Origin: a virus
DNA length: 46,493 nt
Virus record (IMG/VR): IMGVR_UViG_3300022707_002337
Coordinates: 1-46,493 of that record
Strand: one strand, 5' to 3'
Both the position numbers and the translations under genes were made by a program. The first letter of the stretch is position 1. Each line of letters begins with the position of its first letter. This document shows, piece after piece, positions 14,449-21,829 of the stretch. A model generated the notes under the pieces. It was not told where the DNA came from, ran no database searches, and saw nothing but the letters and a program-made list of their open reading frames with translations.

Positions 14449-16236
14449 ATGGATGAGAGCAAATTAGTTGCATTAGATATTGAATGTTATCAAAATTATT
14501 TATTGATAATGTTTAAAAAACTAGCAAGTGGCAAAGTAATTTACTTTGATATGCATAATGATTCTAAACTCAATACAAAACCCATTTTAAAAATATTAAA
14601 TGACTACACGATAACAACGTTTAATGGTATAGGGTACGACAAACTTATACTAGACGCGGCGCTATCGAATTTTTCAAATAGAAATATCTATCGAGTCAGT
14701 TGCGCAATAATAAAAGAACGACGTATGTCGTGGGATATAATGAAAGACCACGGCATAACTGAACACAAATTTAATCACATTGATGTAATGAATATTGCCC
14801 CGCTTAAAGCTTCATTAAAAATTTATAGCGGTCGAATTCATTGCTGTAAAATGCAAGATTTACCCATTGAACCCGACGAAATTATAAAAGTAGATCATCA
14901 AATTGTCGATTTAATAGAATACTGTGAAAATGATTTAGATAATACAATTTCGCTATATGATGAACTATTACCGTCTATATCACTACGTATACTCATGTCT
15001 AAAAAATACGGTATTGATATGCGGTCAATGTCGGATGCTCAAATCGCTGAAGCCATTTTTAAACATGAGTTAGAAAAAACATATGGGATGACATTAAATA
15101 AAGTTAAATTACAGGATGATATTACATATCAATATAAAGCCCCCAACAATTTGAAATTCAAATCTTTAAAACTAAAAGATTTGTTAGCAATGTTTCAGTC
15201 AATAAAATTTAAGTTAGATTATAGCGGGCATATAATAGCGCCCGATGAATTAAAAAATCTACATTTAAAAATAGGTGCTACGTCATACTCACTCGGCGTC
15301 GGCGGCTTGCACAGTCGTGAAAAAAAGAGAAGTTGCTTTAGTGACAACGATTACATATTACGTGATTACGATGTAGCCGCGTATTACCCTAATATTATTA
15401 TTAACAACAAGCTCGCACCCGCTCACCTGGGCGAGCCTTTTAGACAAATTTATGCGGGAATAGTCAGAGAACGGCTTGCTGCTAAAAAAAGAAAAGATGT
15501 ACCTGCGGATAAATGTCTAAAGATTGTAATTAACGGGACGTTTGGGAAACTTGGTTCGAAATGGTCTAAAATTTATGCACCGGAATTAATGTTGATGACA
15601 ACGTTAACGGGTCAATTGACATTATTAATGCTGATAGAACGATTGGAATTAAAAGGGGTTAATGTAATCAGTGGCAACACAGATGGTATCATTGTAAAAA
15701 TGCGACCGAACCAAATCGACCTCGTCGAAAGTATGATTGCGGATTGGGAATTAGACACCGATTATTATATGGACTCAACTGATTATATAAGCATCCACAA
15801 TCGCAGTGTTAATGATTATTTTGCATTAACTAAAAATGGTATCAAAGCAAAGGGCGCGACTTACGGCGAACCGGCTCTATCTAAAAATCCATCAAATATT
15901 ATTTGCGCTGAAGCTGTGAAACAATATGTAATCGATGGTACACCAATTTTTGAAACTGTAAAAACTTGCAAAGACATTCGAAAATTTGTGACAATCCGAA
16001 CTGTAAAAGGCGGGGCGGTAAAAGACGGTGTATTGATCGGTAAAGCGATCAGATGGTATTATGGTAGCAATGAGCTAGACGCTATCTTTTATCGCAAGAA
16101 CGACAACATAGTGCCGAGAACGGCTGGCGCTGTGCCGATTATGCAACTGCCTGACACATTGCCCGATGATTTAGATTACGATTGGTATATCAAAGAGTGT
16201 AATAAAATGTTAACTGATATTGGTTATCATAACTAA
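14449..16236 (+). CDS. family B DNA polymerase with 3'-5' exonuclease domain
   Basis: 595 aa replicative polymerase; ATG 14449 is chosen because GGTGAGAG precedes it, rather than GTG 14434. The exonuclease has ExoI LDIEC (D10, E12), ExoII FNGIGYD (N59, D64) and ExoIII Y158-CENDLD (D162). Polymerase motif A is DYDVAAYYPN (catalytic D308), motif B KIVINGTFGKLG (358-369), and motif C is SGNTDGI (N410, D412) where DTDS is usual. The second Asp, the metal ligand, remains. It is short for the family and lacks an obvious N-terminal extension, fitting compact phage enzymes. It sits between SSB and nuclease/helicase genes. Confidence 0.88.
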   Translation: MDESKLVALDIECYQNYLLIMFKKLASGKVIYFDMHNDSKLNTKPILKILNDYTITTFNGIGYDKLILDAALSNFSNRNIYRVSCAIIKERRMSWDIMKDHGITEHKFNHIDVMNIAPLKASLKIYSGRIHCCKMQDLPIEPDEIIKVDHQIVDLIEYCENDLDNTISLYDELLPSISLRILMSKKYGIDMRSMSDAQIAEAIFKHELEKTYGMTLNKVKLQDDITYQYKAPNNLKFKSLKLKDLLAMFQSIKFKLDYSGHIIAPDELKNLHLKIGATSYSLGVGGLHSREKKRSCFSDNDYILRDYDVAAYYPNIIINNKLAPAHLGEPFRQIYAGIVRERLAAKKRKDVPADKCLKIVINGTFGKLGSKWSKIYAPELMLMTTLTGQLTLLMLIERLELKGVNVISGNTDGIIVKMRPNQIDLVESMIADWELDTDYYMDSTDYISIHNRSVNDYFALTKNGIKAKGATYGEPALSKNPSNIICAEAVKQYVIDGTPIFETVKTCKDIRKFVTIRTVKGGAVKDGVLIGKAIRWYYGSNELDAIFYRKNDNIVPRTAGAVPIMQLPDTLPDDLDYDWYIKECNKMLTDIGYHN

Positions 16237-16248
16237 AGGGGTAATACA

Positions 16249-16749
16249 ATGGATGATATAACAGATAGATCTTATATAAAAGTTGAAGTTTACGATGGAA
16301 CTGATTCGAAGGGAAAGCCTAAGCTACAAATAACTACATTCGCCAACAGTCTCGGAGACATGCGTTTTGGAAAAATAAACCAATTTATTCAAAAATCTAT
16401 TCGCGAGGCTTGTGATTTCAATGAAACGAAAAAACGTAATATCACAATAGACAAACTAACAGAAATAGAAAAAATCATCGAAGCTCGCGAACTTGAAATT
16501 AAAACTTTAGAAGAGTTAAGATTTTGGGCAAGCAATGTTATGTGCAAACTTGGATTTGTGATTAAAAATGATGGCAGCTTTGAATGTTGCGCGTATGATC
16601 TAGACACCGATGAAAAAAATTATGCTTGTAAAAAGCACTTAGCATTAGATGACTGTGTAGAAGCCTCTAAATCGCAACTCGCGCTATTATACAAACATAA
16701 ATCAAATTTAGAGATTGAATTGGAGATGTATCATAATGAGCATGTTTGA
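16249..16749 (+). CDS. hypothetical protein, tandem paralogue A, 166 aa
   Basis: AAAGGGG precedes ATG 16249. Helical, with a central NVMCKLGFVIK strand, a Cys pair (ECCAYD) and C-terminal DDCVEASKSQL helix. The order LxxLRxWASNVMC, then DTDEKNYACKKH, then DDCVE matches the next gene (NKACNVLC, TADEYEAVKKY, EDCVKLAEEAL), so the two are diverged duplicates. Their position after the polymerase suggests a replication accessory role, without further evidence. Confidence 0.65.
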   Translation: MDDITDRSYIKVEVYDGTDSKGKPKLQITTFANSLGDMRFGKINQFIQKSIREACDFNETKKRNITIDKLTEIEKIIEARELEIKTLEELRFWASNVMCKLGFVIKNDGSFECCAYDLDTDEKNYACKKHLALDDCVEASKSQLALLYKHKSNLEIELEMYHNEHV

Positions 16750-17236
16750 TTATACGTATGTTACAGTATGCGACATTTTTCAGTGTGAGATACCAGACAG
16801 ACCCGATGAGTTTTTGAAATTTTGGGAAGAAAAAATAAAATTAATTCCTAAAGAATTTAAAGACATCACGCGCATTGATTTAGATATGAATGAATGTGAT
16901 ATTGGTTATCGTGTACCAAATCCCATTAAAACTGACAAACAATATAAACTTGAAGCTGCGCATAGCGCTCTACAAAATATTATCGAAGACGGCGAACATA
17001 CAGTTTGTTTTTTAACAAATATTAAAAATAAGGCTTGTAATGTTTTGTGTGAAATGGAAATAGAAGTTGATATCGTAGATGACGAGGAAACATATACTAC
17101 AAACACTGCAGACGAATATGAAGCTGTTAAAAAATATACAACGGCTGAAGACTGTGTAAAACTTGCTGAGGAAGCGCTCGAAAGTTTTGAACTTGATTTG
17201 CAAAAAATTGAAAACGAATTCAAAAAATCGTCATGA
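16736..17236 (+). CDS. hypothetical protein, tandem paralogue B, 166 aa
   Basis: ATG 16736, overlapping the previous gene by 14 bases and following GGAGATG, is preferred over the upstream start at 16715. The acidic N-terminal part (PDEFLKFWEEKIKLIPKEF) is unlike paralogue A. From about residue 80 the two genes share the NV(M/L)C core, an acidic loop, and a final (D/E)DCV helix. No enzyme motif is visible. Confidence 0.65.
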   Translation: MSMFDYTYVTVCDIFQCEIPDRPDEFLKFWEEKIKLIPKEFKDITRIDLDMNECDIGYRVPNPIKTDKQYKLEAAHSALQNIIEDGEHTVCFLTNIKNKACNVLCEMEIEVDIVDDEETYTTNTADEYEAVKKYTTAEDCVKLAEEALESFELDLQKIENEFKKSS

Positions 17237-17252
17237 CTAAGGGGTAATACAC

Positions 17253-17606
17253 ATGCTTAAATCTGAAAAAACATTCTTAAAATTAGCGACTAACCGCGTT
17301 AACAAAAGTAATGAAATTACAGAAAAGGAAATAGAAACCGCTTTTGTAAAATATGCTGAAAGCAAAGGCTGCGAAGCTTTAAAGTTAGTTTTCTTACGTT
17401 TAAAAGGGTTCCCCGATCGTTCAGTTTTGTGTAAAAACGGAGAAACTTTTTACATCGAATTTAAACGTAAAGGCAAAAAGTTAACAGATCTTCAAATCAA
17501 AGTTAGAAATATGTTAGAAACATACGGGTTTGAATATCACGTATGCGATGAAATTGGACAAGCTGAAGAAATTTTAGATGAAGTACTGAGTTGGCATTCG
17601 TCGTGA
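17253..17606 (+). CDS. VRR-NUC domain nuclease
   Basis: 117 aa stand-alone VRR-NUC nuclease of the PD-(D/E)XK superfamily. Visible signature: E26 in the first helix, KGFPDR (D55), FYIEFKRKGKK (E69, K71), and Q81 in the following helix. AAGGGG precedes ATG 17253. Stand-alone phage VRR-NUC proteins cut branched or flapped DNA and usually sit beside an SF2 helicase, as here; the stop overlaps the helicase start (GTGA). Confidence 0.9.
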   Translation: MLKSEKTFLKLATNRVNKSNEITEKEIETAFVKYAESKGCEALKLVFLRLKGFPDRSVLCKNGETFYIEFKRKGKKLTDLQIKVRNMLETYGFEYHVCDEIGQAEEILDEVLSWHSS

Positions 17607-19066
17607 AATGGATACCTCGCGACTATCAAAAAACGGCAATCAAATACCTATTGAAAAACCCACAGTCAGGTTTGTTTTTAGACCCGGGGTTAGGTAAAAC
17701 ATCGATCACTCTTGCTACAATAAAAATATTAAAATCAAAATCTAAAATCAAAAGGGTCTTATTAATCGCTCCGCTCCGTGTTATTTATTCGGTTTGGCCA
17801 GGTGAGATAAAAAAATGGTCAAACTTTAATGATATTTCATACGTCATTTTGCATAAAAAGGGTAAACAATCTTTGCGTGCTTCTCAGAAAGATTTGTATT
17901 TAATAAACCCAGAAGGGCTAGCGTGGCTGCATACAAAACTGCTATTTGATTTAAAGCATGGTGATTCGTTTCCATTCGACACATTATGGATCGATGAAAG
18001 TACTAGATTTAAAAACGCTCTGTCGAGTCGCTTTGGACTAATCTCTGACATGCTACCTCTTTTTAAACGTAAACACATCATGACCGGTACGCCCGCGCCA
18101 AAGGGGCTAATGGGTCTTTGGTCGCAATGCTACTTGTTAGATTCTGGTAAAACGTTCGGTAAAAACTTTTACAGTTTCAGAAGCGAATATTTTCAGGCGA
18201 ATGATTGGAATAAACATAACTGGCAATTAAAAGATTTTTCAGACGAATTAATCCATCGCAAAATCAGCCCCTTGGTTTTGGAAATGTCAGCTGAAAATTA
18301 TTTGGATATGCCGCCCTTACAATACAATTATATTGAAGTCGAGTTGTCAAAAAACGAAATGAAACTGTATAAAAAAATGGAGAGAGTAGCGTTTGCAAAA
18401 TTAGATGGAATGAAAACGTATAATGAAGAAAGCATAGCGCTTGACAACAAATCTGTGAGCGCTCAAGCCGCAGCTCAAGTTACACTTAAATGTCACCAGA
18501 TGGCCAACGGCCGCATTTACGAAGACATCCCAGAAGATCTAGACGACGATCGAATGAAAGCGTTTAAAAAGCAACGTAAACGTATAATAGTACACGATGC
18601 TAAAGAGCTCGCTTTGATCGATTTGGTTGACGAACTTAACGGTAAACCTCTACTAATAGCGTATCAATTTAGACACGATTTAGAAGCGATTAGAAATGTT
18701 CTCGGTAAAAACATAGCCCACATTGGGGCGGGGGTGAGCATAGAACGCGGGCTGTATCTGGAAAAACGTTGGAACGCTCGCGAACTTGCTATTTTGGCAG
18801 GTCATCCTGCTAGTATGGCCCATGGCCTCAACTTACAAGATGGCGGCAATGACATATGCTTTTATAGTGTAAATTGGAATCTGGACGAATACATGCAGTA
18901 TATAAGACGCATATACCGCAGCGGTGTGAACGGCTCTGTGCGAGTACATCATCTAATTGCTAAGGGCACTATAGATGAGGCTATTGTCAGCCGACTAGGT
19001 GAGCGCGCGGCTGAACAGTCAGATTTACGCGTTGCGATACGGCGCTATCGTTTAGATTTAGACTAA
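17603..19066 (+). CDS. SNF2/DEAD-like SF2 helicase
   Basis: 487 aa phage helicase. I use GTG 17603, which overlaps the nuclease stop and gives the usual MKWIPRDYQ start; TTG 17591 is an alternative. The Q-like DYQKTAI motif comes first, then Walker A DPGLGKT (27-33), LLIAPLRV (motif Ia), Walker B IDESTRFKN (131-138), TGTP motif III (161-164), and C-terminal Q-Y-RRIYRSG (motif VI-like) with SVNWNLDEYMQ. It probably remodels DNA or removes proteins during replication, with the adjacent VRR-NUC enzyme. Confidence 0.9.
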   Translation: MKWIPRDYQKTAIKYLLKNPQSGLFLDPGLGKTSITLATIKILKSKSKIKRVLLIAPLRVIYSVWPGEIKKWSNFNDISYVILHKKGKQSLRASQKDLYLINPEGLAWLHTKLLFDLKHGDSFPFDTLWIDESTRFKNALSSRFGLISDMLPLFKRKHIMTGTPAPKGLMGLWSQCYLLDSGKTFGKNFYSFRSEYFQANDWNKHNWQLKDFSDELIHRKISPLVLEMSAENYLDMPPLQYNYIEVELSKNEMKLYKKMERVAFAKLDGMKTYNEESIALDNKSVSAQAAAQVTLKCHQMANGRIYEDIPEDLDDDRMKAFKKQRKRIIVHDAKELALIDLVDELNGKPLLIAYQFRHDLEAIRNVLGKNIAHIGAGVSIERGLYLEKRWNARELAILAGHPASMAHGLNLQDGGNDICFYSVNWNLDEYMQYIRRIYRSGVNGSVRVHHLIAKGTIDEAIVSRLGERAAEQSDLRVAIRRYRLDLD

Positions 19067-19148
19067 TTTCAGTTTAGTTATTATTTCCATAAAATAATTC
19101 AAAAATAGACTTGACGGTGGCGCGCCACCTGCTATAATTACTTTAACA
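19065..19148 (+). repeat. 84-bp perfect direct repeat carrying a promoter (copy 1)
   Basis: 19065-19148 is identical to 19527-19610, an offset of 462 bases. Each copy contains an AT-rich upstream stretch, a sigma70-like promoter and a GC-rich palindrome. The copies flank one small gene, so homologous recombination between them could delete or duplicate it. Confidence 0.9.
19111..19138 (+). promoter_or_regulatory. promoter-operator copy 1
   Basis: The -35 TTGACG (19111-19116) and -10 TATAAT (19133-19138) are separated by 16 bases. A 14-base perfect palindrome GGTGGCGCGCCACC (19116-19129) lies between them, where a repressor would block RNA polymerase. The AT-rich stretch upstream resembles an UP element. 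Drives the gene at 19218. Confidence 0.85.
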
Positions 19149-19153
19149 TCAAG

Positions 19154-19195
19154 ACAAACACAAACACAAACACAAACACAAACACAAACACAAAC
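19154..19195 (+). repeat. hexamer microsatellite in a 5' leader
   Basis: Seven perfect copies of ACAAAC in the leader between promoter copy 1 and ATG 19218. The motif resumes just after the start codon. It would give a long, G-free, unstructured leader, and copy number could vary by slippage. Confidence 0.9.
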
Positions 19196-19217
19196 AAAAA
19201 CTTAAAGGGTGAACAAA

Positions 19218-19484
19218 ATGACAAACACAAACACAATCGGAACAACAAAAAGCTTCGAAATCATAAAATCAGAAACTACAGAAGTAATCAAAACAAAAAT
19301 CAGAGATAACAGATTCGGAGCGGCATTCGACGAATTAGAAGATTCGATTCGATATGGAAAAAAAGTTGAAAGAGTTTTCTACACTGAATCTGAAATGAAA
19401 GAATTACGAGAATTGATTATAGCAGCTAAAAAAGCTTACAATCCAGCTAACACCGGCGCTATAGTCCCAGCTGTTATATTATAA
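19218..19484 (+). CDS. accessory cassette gene 1, 88 aa
   Basis: ATG 19218 is preferred to GTG 19209 because AAAGGGTG precedes it and the same leader is used before other cassette genes. The N-terminus is Thr/Asn-rich (TNTNTIGTTK), from the hexamer repeat entering the coding sequence; the remainder is helical and charged (ESEMKELRELIIAAKKAY). No family recognised. Flanked by the two 84-bp repeats. Confidence 0.65.
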   Translation: MTNTNTIGTTKSFEIIKSETTEVIKTKIRDNRFGAAFDELEDSIRYGKKVERVFYTESEMKELRELIIAAKKAYNPANTGAIVPAVIL

Positions 19485-19491
19485 ACATCAA

Positions 19492-19521
19492 CACTCGCCA
19501 CCTCTTCGGAGGTGGCGAGTG
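19492..19521 (+). terminator. 13-bp UUCG hairpin
   Basis: CACTCGCCACCTC and GAGGTGGCGAGTG pair exactly around a TTCG tetraloop, a very stable RNA hairpin. It directly follows the cassette 1 gene and precedes the second promoter. No long T-run follows. The arms contain CGCCACC and GGTGGCG, the half-sites of the promoter palindrome, arranged outward. Confidence 0.8.
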
Positions 19522-19526
19522 GCAAC

Positions 19527-19610
19527 AATTTCAGTTTAGTTATTATTTCCATAAAATAATTCAAAAATAGACTTGACGGTGGCGCGCCACCTGCTATAAT
19601 TACTTTAACA
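19527..19610 (+). repeat. 84-bp perfect direct repeat carrying a promoter (copy 2)
   Basis: Exact copy of 19065-19148. It begins six bases after the UUCG hairpin, so hairpin plus promoter may form a movable or duplicable unit. Confidence 0.9.
19573..19600 (+). promoter_or_regulatory. promoter-operator copy 2
   Basis: TTGACG (19573-19578), 16-base spacer, TATAAT (19595-19600), with the 14-base palindrome at 19578-19591. Identical to copy 1. Drives the gene at 19648 through a short leader ending CTAAAGGGTGAACAAA. Confidence 0.85.
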
Positions 19611-19647
19611 ACAGCGAAACACTAACAAAAACTAAAGGGTGAACAAA

Positions 19648-19905
19648 ATGCAAATTACAGAAATTCAAATATTCAAATACGAAGATGAATTATGCAGCGC
19701 CAACATCATAATAGATGATTTATTTATGATACAACTTGGCAATGACGGTAAATTTTCCATACCCTTGCCAAATGATAGTTTTTGGATTGATGAAGACATC
19801 CAAGAACAAGCTTGCGCGGAATTCAACGTTGACGAAATTGTTGAAACATTAAACATACCAGCAGGCTCAGAACTAGAAGCCATGCCAATGGCCCACGTAA
19901 TTTAA
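19648..19905 (+). CDS. accessory cassette gene 2, 85 aa
   Basis: ATG 19648 follows AAAGGGTG, the cassette leader. The product is acidic with an N-terminal beta-like part (QITEIQIFKYEDELCSANII) and an Asp/Glu-rich C-terminal half (FWIDEDIQEQACAEF). No known domain. The whole gene with its promoter is a compact unit like its neighbours. Confidence 0.65.
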   Translation: MQITEIQIFKYEDELCSANIIIDDLFMIQLGNDGKFSIPLPNDSFWIDEDIQEQACAEFNVDEIVETLNIPAGSELEAMPMAHVI

Positions 19906-19923
19906 AAATAATTTAAAAAAGAC

Positions 19924-19951
19924 TTGACAGTGGCGCGCCACCTGTTACAAT
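19924..19951 (+). promoter_or_regulatory. promoter-operator copy 3
   Basis: TTGACA (19924-19929), 16-base spacer, TACAAT (19946-19951). The palindrome is GTGGCGCGCCAC (19930-19941), 12 bases, with the outer pair changed relative to copies 1 and 2. Preceded by an AT-rich tract; followed by a leader nearly identical to copy 4. Confidence 0.85.
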
Positions 19952-19998
19952 TGCTACGAGATCGACGAAACACTAACTAAATGCTAAAGGTGATCAAA

Positions 19999-20277
19999 AT
20001 GTACACATACAAAATAAAGGGACGAGTATCATATCCCGGTGATCAAGGAGATGGCTACGAGCTTATATCAATAGACATAAATGAAACTGTCGAAGTCGAA
20101 GAAATGGGCGCAGAAGAGGCATTTTGGACGTGGTTAGACAAAGACGAGCAAGAAGAATGCCAATTTTTTGGGCGTTTGACAACTTGCGATGCGAAGACAT
20201 ACGGAAAGAAAGGAGCTACACTCATAGATCAAAACGAAGAGCAGACGATTGACGTTGAGCTACAAACAGTTGACTAA
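19999..20277 (+). CDS. accessory cassette gene 3 (paralogue pair, first), 92 aa
   Basis: ATG 19999 follows AAAGGTG; the frame to 19981 has no ribosome site. Sequence opens MYTYKIKGRVSYPGDQGDG, a beta-like start, followed by an acidic stretch (NETVEVEEMGAEEAFW) and a conserved LTTCDAKTYGK. Clearly related to the next gene along the full length. Very acidic overall, which is common for phage DNA-mimic and inhibitor proteins, but no specific match is recognised. Confidence 0.7.
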   Translation: MYTYKIKGRVSYPGDQGDGYELISIDINETVEVEEMGAEEAFWTWLDKDEQEECQFFGRLTTCDAKTYGKKGATLIDQNEEQTIDVELQTVD

Positions 20278-20317
20278 CTACAACATCAAGACAAACATAA
20301 AACTAACTAAAACTAAA

Positions 20318-20587
20318 ATGGTGATCAAAACGTACACATACACAATCAGAGGGCAGGTGTCCTATAACGATGCAGAAAGCGGGTTTATAACGGTGGAGAT
20401 CGATCAACTTTTTGAGATAGATGAAATGTCAGCTGACGCGGCGAAGCAGAGATTTTTTGCAGAAAATGGGCAATGGGAATTTCAGGGCTTGCTGCAAACT
20501 TGCGATGCCGAAACGGGCGGTAAGTGCTGGGCGTCGTATCTGGATTTGGGCGAAGGACAAACACTTGATGTGAGGCTAGCTAACTAG
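20318..20587 (+). CDS. accessory cassette gene 4 (paralogue pair, second), 89 aa
   Basis: Duplicate of the upstream gene: YTYTIRGQVSY, EIDEMSADAA and LLQTCDAETGGK match it. The leader is also duplicated, but the ancestral ATG has become ACG (20330) and AAAGGTG has become AAATGGTG, creating ATG 20318 four codons upstream with no Shine-Dalgarno of its own. Initiation may therefore be weak or use ACG. No separate promoter copy lies before it, so it is co-transcribed. Confidence 0.6.
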   Translation: MVIKTYTYTIRGQVSYNDAESGFITVEIDQLFEIDEMSADAAKQRFFAENGQWEFQGLLQTCDAETGGKCWASYLDLGEGQTLDVRLAN

Positions 20588-20610
20588 CTAAAACTTAAAT
20601 GGTGAGCAAA

Positions 20611-20892
20611 ATGAATACAGTAACAATATTTAAAATGACAGACATACATGACGTAACTCTATCAGGTACTAGCAACTACTTACTTGAGCCATGGCCGCTC
20701 GCTGTAGAAGACGACGGCGGCAAACTGTATCAGCTACCAGAGGGGTATACGCTGGAGTCTAATGTGGACGGCCAGCCCACTATTTATGACAACTACGGCG
20801 AGCCTTGTAGTATATTTAATCACCCACCTACACACCGGCCGCAGCTTTCATCGTCATCTAACAAAATGCCGGTGCTGAAATTGGCCGCGTAA
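20611..20892 (+). CDS. accessory cassette gene 5, 93 aa
   Basis: ATG 20611 is preferred to ATG 20599 because GGTGAG lies before it as in the cassette leaders. The product has a conserved-looking core with Pro and Gly (LLEPWPLAVEDDGGKLYQL) and a Pro/His-rich C-terminal tail (NHPPTHRPQLSSSSNK). Composition of the tail differs from the acidic neighbours. No family recognised. Confidence 0.6.
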   Translation: MNTVTIFKMTDIHDVTLSGTSNYLLEPWPLAVEDDGGKLYQLPEGYTLESNVDGQPTIYDNYGEPCSIFNHPPTHRPQLSSSSNKMPVLKLAA

Positions 20893-20917
20893 TTTAAAAT
20901 AATTTAAAAAAAAAGAC

Positions 20918-20945
20918 TTGACAGTGGCGCGCCACCTGTTACAAT
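20918..20945 (+). promoter_or_regulatory. promoter-operator copy 4
   Basis: TTGACA (20918-20923), 16-base spacer, TACAAT (20940-20945), palindrome GTGGCGCGCCAC (20924-20935). The surrounding sequence from the AT-rich tract to the leader GAAACACTAAC is nearly identical to copy 3. Drives the gene at 20995. Confidence 0.85.
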
Positions 20946-20994
20946 TGCTACGAGATCGACGAAACACTAACAAAAACTTAAACGGGTAAACATC

Positions 20995-21390
20995 ATGAAT
21001 AATCAAATATCAAAAATAGCTAAACTAATACAATCGACAGATTTTGAATATTACGGACTACGACAAATACCATTTGATCAAAATCCAGCTATAGGAAGCG
21101 TGTTAGAGGCGTCGTGTCAATGGGTCAACGAAGAGCCTACAGATTACAAACTTGATGGTACAAGCGCTATGCATATCAACACTGATCTCGATCGTCTTGA
21201 GATGGGCATTGTAGAGTCTGCTAAAAAATTAGGATTTACCGCTTGTGAGATATTGGGTGTTGATACGCGCGGGATATTCCATTGTTATGAAGGTACTAGA
21301 TTAGCGCTTTGTGGTAGCGAGTTTGCGTCGTCACCTGACGACGACGGTGAAATGATATTATGTGATGCCATCGTTTTAGATGTTATGTAA
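20995..21390 (+). CDS. accessory cassette gene 6, 131 aa
   Basis: ATG 20995 follows ACGGGTAAACATC. Soluble, acidic, with three scattered cysteines and a C-terminal DDDGEMILCDAIVLDVM. The middle contains a beta-alpha-like stretch (ESAKKLGFTACEILGVD). No known family; length and a short start region (KIAKLIQSTDFEYYG) give no clear hint. Confidence 0.65.
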   Translation: MNNQISKIAKLIQSTDFEYYGLRQIPFDQNPAIGSVLEASCQWVNEEPTDYKLDGTSAMHINTDLDRLEMGIVESAKKLGFTACEILGVDTRGIFHCYEGTRLALCGSEFASSPDDDGEMILCDAIVLDVM

Positions 21391-21420
21391 TAATTTAAAA
21401 AAACTAAAGGGGTAAAAATA

Positions 21421-21828
21421 ATGCGAGTAAAAAGATTGTTTGAAAGTTACGACTCACGTCAATACGGTATTCCCTGGGGTGCAAAAATCACATTTAATGG
21501 TACTGAGCCTGTGTATAATTTTATTGGCGAATTTTTAGGTGACCCTCGCACGGGGAGCGCTGGCATTGTTGCAATAGAAGCCGAGACAAACGATATAGTT
21601 GCGTTTGGTCAAAAAGATAACGACTGGGATAAGACAGCTCAATACTGGTATGTTGTCAGTAAGACAGGTACGCTACTAAAGACAACACATCAAGCCGCGT
21701 TAAATCGTCAAGTCGCAATGATTATTGACGCTCTCAAAAAATTACAAAAAGAACATGATATTTTGCATGACGATTATCGAAAATTAAACAAGGCTTATGT
21801 AACGTTAAAAAATGAACGGGATGAATAG
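21421..21828 (+). CDS. hypothetical protein with C-terminal coiled coil, 135 aa
   Basis: AAAGGGG precedes ATG 21421. Residues 1-85 look like a beta-rich domain (GAKITFNGTEPVYNFIGEF) and residues about 98-135 form a coiled coil (KKLQKEHDILHDDYRKLNKAY) of the same style as the 7647-10817 cluster. This joins the two unknown gene groups in style. Function unknown. Confidence 0.65.
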   Translation: MRVKRLFESYDSRQYGIPWGAKITFNGTEPVYNFIGEFLGDPRTGSAGIVAIEAETNDIVAFGQKDNDWDKTAQYWYVVSKTGTLLKTTHQAALNRQVAMIIDALKKLQKEHDILHDDYRKLNKAYVTLKNERDE

Positions 21829-21829
21829 C

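Noticed and set aside
19154-19195. CRISPR or coding repeat
   Set aside because: Simple hexamer microsatellite without spacers, located before the start codon.
20249-20317. Longer start for the second cassette paralogue
   Set aside because: It overlaps the first paralogue's coding end, has no ribosome site, and similarity to the paralogue starts only after 20330.
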